Below are positions 44,053 to 64,000 of a DNA stretch of 64,000 nucleotides, in pieces. The stretch comes from Nematostella vectensis (Eukaryota > Cnidaria > Anthozoa > Actiniaria > Edwardsiidae), in contig NC_064041.1 of the NCBI RefSeq assembly GCF_932526225.1, forward strand, positions 6,717,042-6,781,041. Reading direction: 5' to 3'. Position numbers and translations under genes: made by a program. The notes beneath the pieces were generated by a model. The model was given only the letters and a program-made list of their open reading frames with translations. It searched no databases and was not told the DNA's origin. Position 1 is the first letter of the stretch; every line of letters starts with the position of its first letter.

Positions 44053-44285
44053 AAGGGACAGGTCATAAAGTATAGGGGGTGGGGGTGGGCCATAAAATCA
44101 AATAACAGTAAGTTAGGTTTTAAGCCCCGTGCAAACTGCGCGCCAGTACCTGAATTTTCGCTTGACTGACTATAGGACAAAGAAAATGTCAAAATGGGAA
44201 ATGGACTTTCTGACATTTCCTTTGTCTTGTTGTCAGCCGAGCAAGAATTCTCCCACCAATGCTGGCAGGTGCTGGCCCAGTTTGC

Positions 44286-44477
44286 ACGGGGCTTTATGTG
44301 ACCCACCCTACCTTATTTGCCCCATAATCCACGGCCCTTGTACTCCCTCACGGGGCTTTATGTGGCCCACCCTACCTTATTTGCCCCATAATCCACGGCC
44401 CTTGTACTCCCTCACGGGGCTTTATGTGGCCCACCCTACCTTATTTGCCCCATAATCCACGGCCCTTGTACTCCCTT
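44286..44477 (+). repeat. 64-bp tandem repeat, 3 copies
   Basis: CACGGGGCTTTATGTGGCCC begins at 44286, 44350 and 44414; the units are almost identical. Confidence 0.95.
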
Positions 44478-44928
44478 TATTTTCCAACTCCACGATCAGA
44501 AAAAAAATGGCTATGTTCTTTTTGCAAAATCAAAGAGAACAATATTTCTAAATGAGGAAGTGCTGCCGGGATTTTATAGGTGTTGGTGGAGACGATGTGA
44601 TTATGCAAAAACATTTCAGAAAGACTTATGCACAGGGCAGGCCAGGCTTCTGTTGGAAAGACTGAAACAGCAAGATGAGTTGAAGCCAGCTGACTTAAAC
44701 AATATAAATTATTCAAAGGTCATTCTACAGAAGAGATAAAGTTGGCAAATAAACGAGGTCAATGGAAGAGGACAATGTGAAAATTTTCACAAATTCTGGA
44801 TGGTTAGGAATGTGACACAAATTCAATAAAAGGAATGTGACACAAATTCAATGAAAAATGCCTGGGGGATTTTAAGCGTTTAAGGGTGTTGGGACATTTC
44901 TCTGAGGGCCGTTGCTAAGAAAACTTTC

Positions 44929-45211
44929 ATATCAATATTTGGGTGACCTTCAAACCCGCTCGGTCAATCTCTGGGAGGCCTGGGTCTAAGGGCTTTTCAA
45001 GATTAGTGAGATGAAAATTTAACCAAGTTGTCAGGTTTTTTTGGACAAATTCTTGCCACGAGTCTCAAATTGACAGGAATCAGCATTTTTCACCATATTT
45101 TCTGGAGATCAGGGAGCGGGAAAACTTTAGCTCTTCTAAATATGGGCATCAATGACCATATAAGGCAATGCAAACGAAGGACACTATCCTTGGGGAATAT
45201 GTTTGATATGG
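44929..45211 (+). repeat. About 275-bp dispersed repeat, copy 3
   Basis: Nearly identical to 13769-14045, with a six-base difference (CCGCTC insertion near 44957). The high identity at 31 kb distance indicates recent duplication or transposition. Confidence 0.9.
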
Positions 45212-45289
45212 AAACGCTATAAATCCGCCAAATATTTGTGAAATAAAATGAATTTAGGTATAGCGTCATTGTTTATCAATGTTTAAATT

Positions 45290-45332
45290 TTGATGACGTC
45301 ATCAGGCGGTGACGTCATCGCATGACGTCACA
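45290..45332. promoter_or_regulatory. Cluster of TGACGTCA-type palindromes
   Basis: ATGACGTCATC at 45292, GTGACGTCATCG at 45310 and ATGACGTCAC at 45322: three CRE/ATF octamers within 42 bp. Whether they act is unknown; no transcription unit starts nearby in my reading. Confidence 0.4.
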
Positions 45333-45339
45333 ACAAAAA

Positions 45340-47990
45340 ATTCTATAATCTTTGCTGTTGAAGTATCTGCAATGATAAATGTAGTTTCATAATATTATTT
45401 GTGAGAGTACCTGCAAAGTTACGTATGCGTTTTGGATTCTGCCAAATAATAAAATTTTCGCACATTTTCAATTTTTTTTCCACTCTTTTTTAATAATTTC
45501 TTAATAATAATAATTTTAATAATATCGGAAAAGCGATACGTAGTTTTATGGACGACAACGAGGTGAATATTCTTTGCCTAAAAAAAAATCCGCGATCCAC
45601 CTACTCTTCTCAAAGATTATAGAGTTGGAAACGCAAACCGGAAATAGAATTATATACGCATGCGCAATTGAGTATTGCGATAAAGCCTGGTTACAAATGC
45701 GAATGTTGTGAAAGAATTTTGTTATCAACAGTGAAATATGCATTGAAACAACTTTTGTTTGCTTAAATCAGCACTTCAGGTCGCTAAGTAGGTGCCCTAG
45801 GTTAAAAATCATGCTCGCCTTTTTTGTTTTACAATATTTACTATTTTATTACGTTTTTCTCGCCAGTTTCGGCGTTTGTTTTCGAAAATAGGAATTGTCG
45901 CGCGCGCGTAAATTATTTTCCCGCCATTTAATTTCCCCGCCTGAAAGTGCGAAGTTCCCGGATGATCGCGCGCGCGCCTAACAACCGAATCGCTAAGTAA
46001 TGAGAAATGTCCCAACACTCAGAAGTCCTTGCGAACAATAGAAGAACTGAGAGAAAAACATCGCAGTGTGTACCCATCACAATCTATGGTCAGTGGAGTG
46101 TCGACAACCAAAAAAAAAATTAACGAAATCAAAAAAAGGGGAAAAAAAAATGTGCAAGCGTATACCCCTTAAAGTGTCATGTTCATGTAAGTATGGGGAT
46201 ATCATGAAGAGGCAATTTCAAAATTGGGAAAGAGAGACAAGTGGGTAAAGTTGTTAATTTCAACACAAATTATCACAATTGTGCACAAGTAAACACTTGA
46301 AAACTGCTTTGATAAACAGTAAAACAGAAGATGAGATGGTAGAGGTCTGAAAGCTGATTTATTTCCATTGAGATTTTAACGACTACAAGAAACTGTTGTT
46401 GCTGATTGTTAATTGCTGTGTTTTTAAAATTACACAGCTTAATCACTGTTAGTGAAAAAAAAAAACAGCATAATTTTTGGGCCCACCCCTTGTTGCTGGC
46501 CCAAAAGCATTAGCCCAGCCCTACTTTTTTACCGCCCCCCCTCCCCCCCTGTACTTTACGACCAGTCCCTAATTACTTGTGCTAACGTGGTAGTCTGAAA
46601 ATGTTGCGTCTTTATTCATTAAAAAATTATAATGGCTTACATCTGTCATAATAATCTGCGCACAGGTCTACCAATATTAGAGGCCTGGAGCGCAGCTGCT
46701 TAAATATCTGATCTATACTTCACCATAGGTTGTAAAACATAATAAAGTCGATGTTAACACTCTTTGTCATTGCGGAGCCATTTTCAATCAAGACATTACC
46801 ATTTTTGAGAAGGGACAAATATGCACGGTTCGTCAAGTCTCTCTATATATTCAATACTGGCATATATAGTATTTAAAGTTTGAGTGTTACTAAATCTTGT
46901 TCGTCAAGTCACTATATTCAATACTGGTATATATATAGTGTTTATGATTTGAGTGTTTCTACAATCTTGGATATAAAATGTTAGATTTTTTTCGGAATAC
47001 TTAAGAATTTGTGTTTTCAACTAAATTTGAGCCCCCCCCCCCCCCATAAATAAATGTTGTTTATGAGCGGCGTTTATCCTTGATGACCTTCTAAGCAACA
47101 TTGTCTTGGGGGGAGAGGGTGCCTAAAAACGTTTAAATGTGTTCATTTTATTTAAAGAATTCCCTTCAACTTTTGCACAAGATTGTAGTTTTATGTTTCT
47201 ACCTTTGTTTGAAAATGGCAGCGCAAGAGTAAATGAAAATAAAATGATTTTCTACGCTAGCACGGCCCTCAGGTGATAAAAAGTGTGGACTACAATGTGT
47301 GAAAAATAAAACTGGATGGAAAAGCAAGAGATTTGGGTTTTACATGAGGTCGTTAAGAAAATGTTGAACAACGAAGCGTCTAGAATTGGATTAATGACTT
47401 GAAGCAATCAAGCGGGAGCTGTGAAATAAGTGATAAAACAAATTCCCAACAACATGTCAAAACAATATGCCAGTGAGAATAAACATAAAAGGCGCAGCAA
47501 GAATGTAGATTATGTGAAACTACAGCGTGACATGTATGAGATGACACAGGCCTGTGTTGCATCACATTGAAGTCGAAGTGATGTAATAATCACGAGAGGG
47601 CCCCTTCTCTATAAGCATGTCGGGTAATAATAATCCGATCGGTTACACAGCAAATAATATGCGTACATTTGTGGTAAAACTCAGCTCGCCAGAATTGGCG
47701 TCAATATTGTCTTAGATTTGGTCGTTTTGTTCATAATTATTGTCTACCTAAGAGGCAGACATTCTTCAGCATTCGTATGACAATGTTCAACAGCAGCAAT
47801 GCCGATCTTCAGATTAGATCAGTCCATTTCGGAGATTTTCTGTGCCTCCGTACACCTTACCGAATTTCACGTCCAACGTACCCTAACTATGTCTGAGTTG
47901 ACTGAGATACGAGGGACGGGATTTCTATCGGGCTGTTTACCATAATTGGTGTCTATGCCCTTATATGGCATTAATTTGATGTCCATATAT
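45340..47990. other. Gene-free stretch between repeats and the calcium-channel 3' end
   Basis: AT-rich sequence with a C run at 47035-47046, a G/C tract at about 46535, and a duplicated 'TTCGTCAAGTCxCTATAT-TCAATACTGG' (46834 and 46897). No exon supported. It probably includes the calcium-channel 3' UTR near its upper end. Confidence 0.5.
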
Positions 47991-47992
47991 TG

Positions 47993-63964
<15,972 letters not shown>

Positions 63965-64000
63965 CTAAACATCGGACAAATATTAATTGTCACTGGTTTT

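Overview
This is a window of intron-rich eukaryotic genomic DNA. Evidence: GT-AG introns with phase-consistent exons, a TRPC-type channel, a voltage-gated calcium channel, a ZP-domain protein, an intronless class A GPCR, a Ty3/gypsy retrotransposon, many MITEs and hammerhead-ribozyme repeat DNA. The mix fits an early-branching animal, most likely an anthozoan cnidarian such as a sea anemone. That assignment is inference; nothing in the sequence names the species. All exon models were assembled by eye from splice sites and reading phase.

Layout. About 3.5-25.7 kb, plus strand: one long gene encoding at least 1,190 residues in the order LamG-like module, second LamG-like module, TRPC linker helices, six transmembrane segments, TRP box, SPRY domain, C-terminal coiled coil. 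About 26-28 kb: MITEs and a long-TIR element. 28.6-31.6 kb, minus strand: pieces of a secreted or membrane ZP-domain protein (signal-peptide exon, ZP exons, final TM exon). 32.3-35.8 kb, minus strand: a small charged protein I do not recognise, with two isolated plus-strand exons nearby (34.4 and 38.8 kb). 37.0-37.7 kb: a TIR transposon carrying a 97-codon ORF. 40.2-41.9 kb, minus strand: an intact single-exon GPCR. 41.9-48.0 kb: repeats only. 48.0-64.0 kb, minus strand: the 3' part (domain III S6 to C-terminus) of a CaV alpha-1 subunit, probably CaV2-like because it ends in a D/E-x-W-C-type tail. A decayed Ty3/gypsy element (51.7-56.0 kb) sits in one of its introns.

Main observation. At five exon/intron junctions in the two channel genes, the last bases of the exon together with the 5' splice site have been duplicated or amplified in tandem into the downstream intron: 26 x 25 bp at 6400-7046, about 21 x 63 bp at 59822-61131, 6-7 x 64 bp at about 62290-62731, 3-4 x about 54 bp at 21916-22085, and a single 101-bp-spaced duplication at 18934-19100. 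All start at a donor. The copies keep many GT dinucleotides, so the introns carry rows of potential 5' splice sites (U1-binding decoys), while an in-frame stop follows the genuine donor in the four cases where I read through it. I am not aware of a named class for this structure.

Other notable items: a hammerhead ribozyme with a second half-copy in inverted orientation (a likely Penelope-like element remnant), two hAT-type MITE copies with perfect 8-bp target duplications, three TTAA-flanked MITE copies, a tRNA-derived SINE, and many G/C homopolymers of 12-20 bases.
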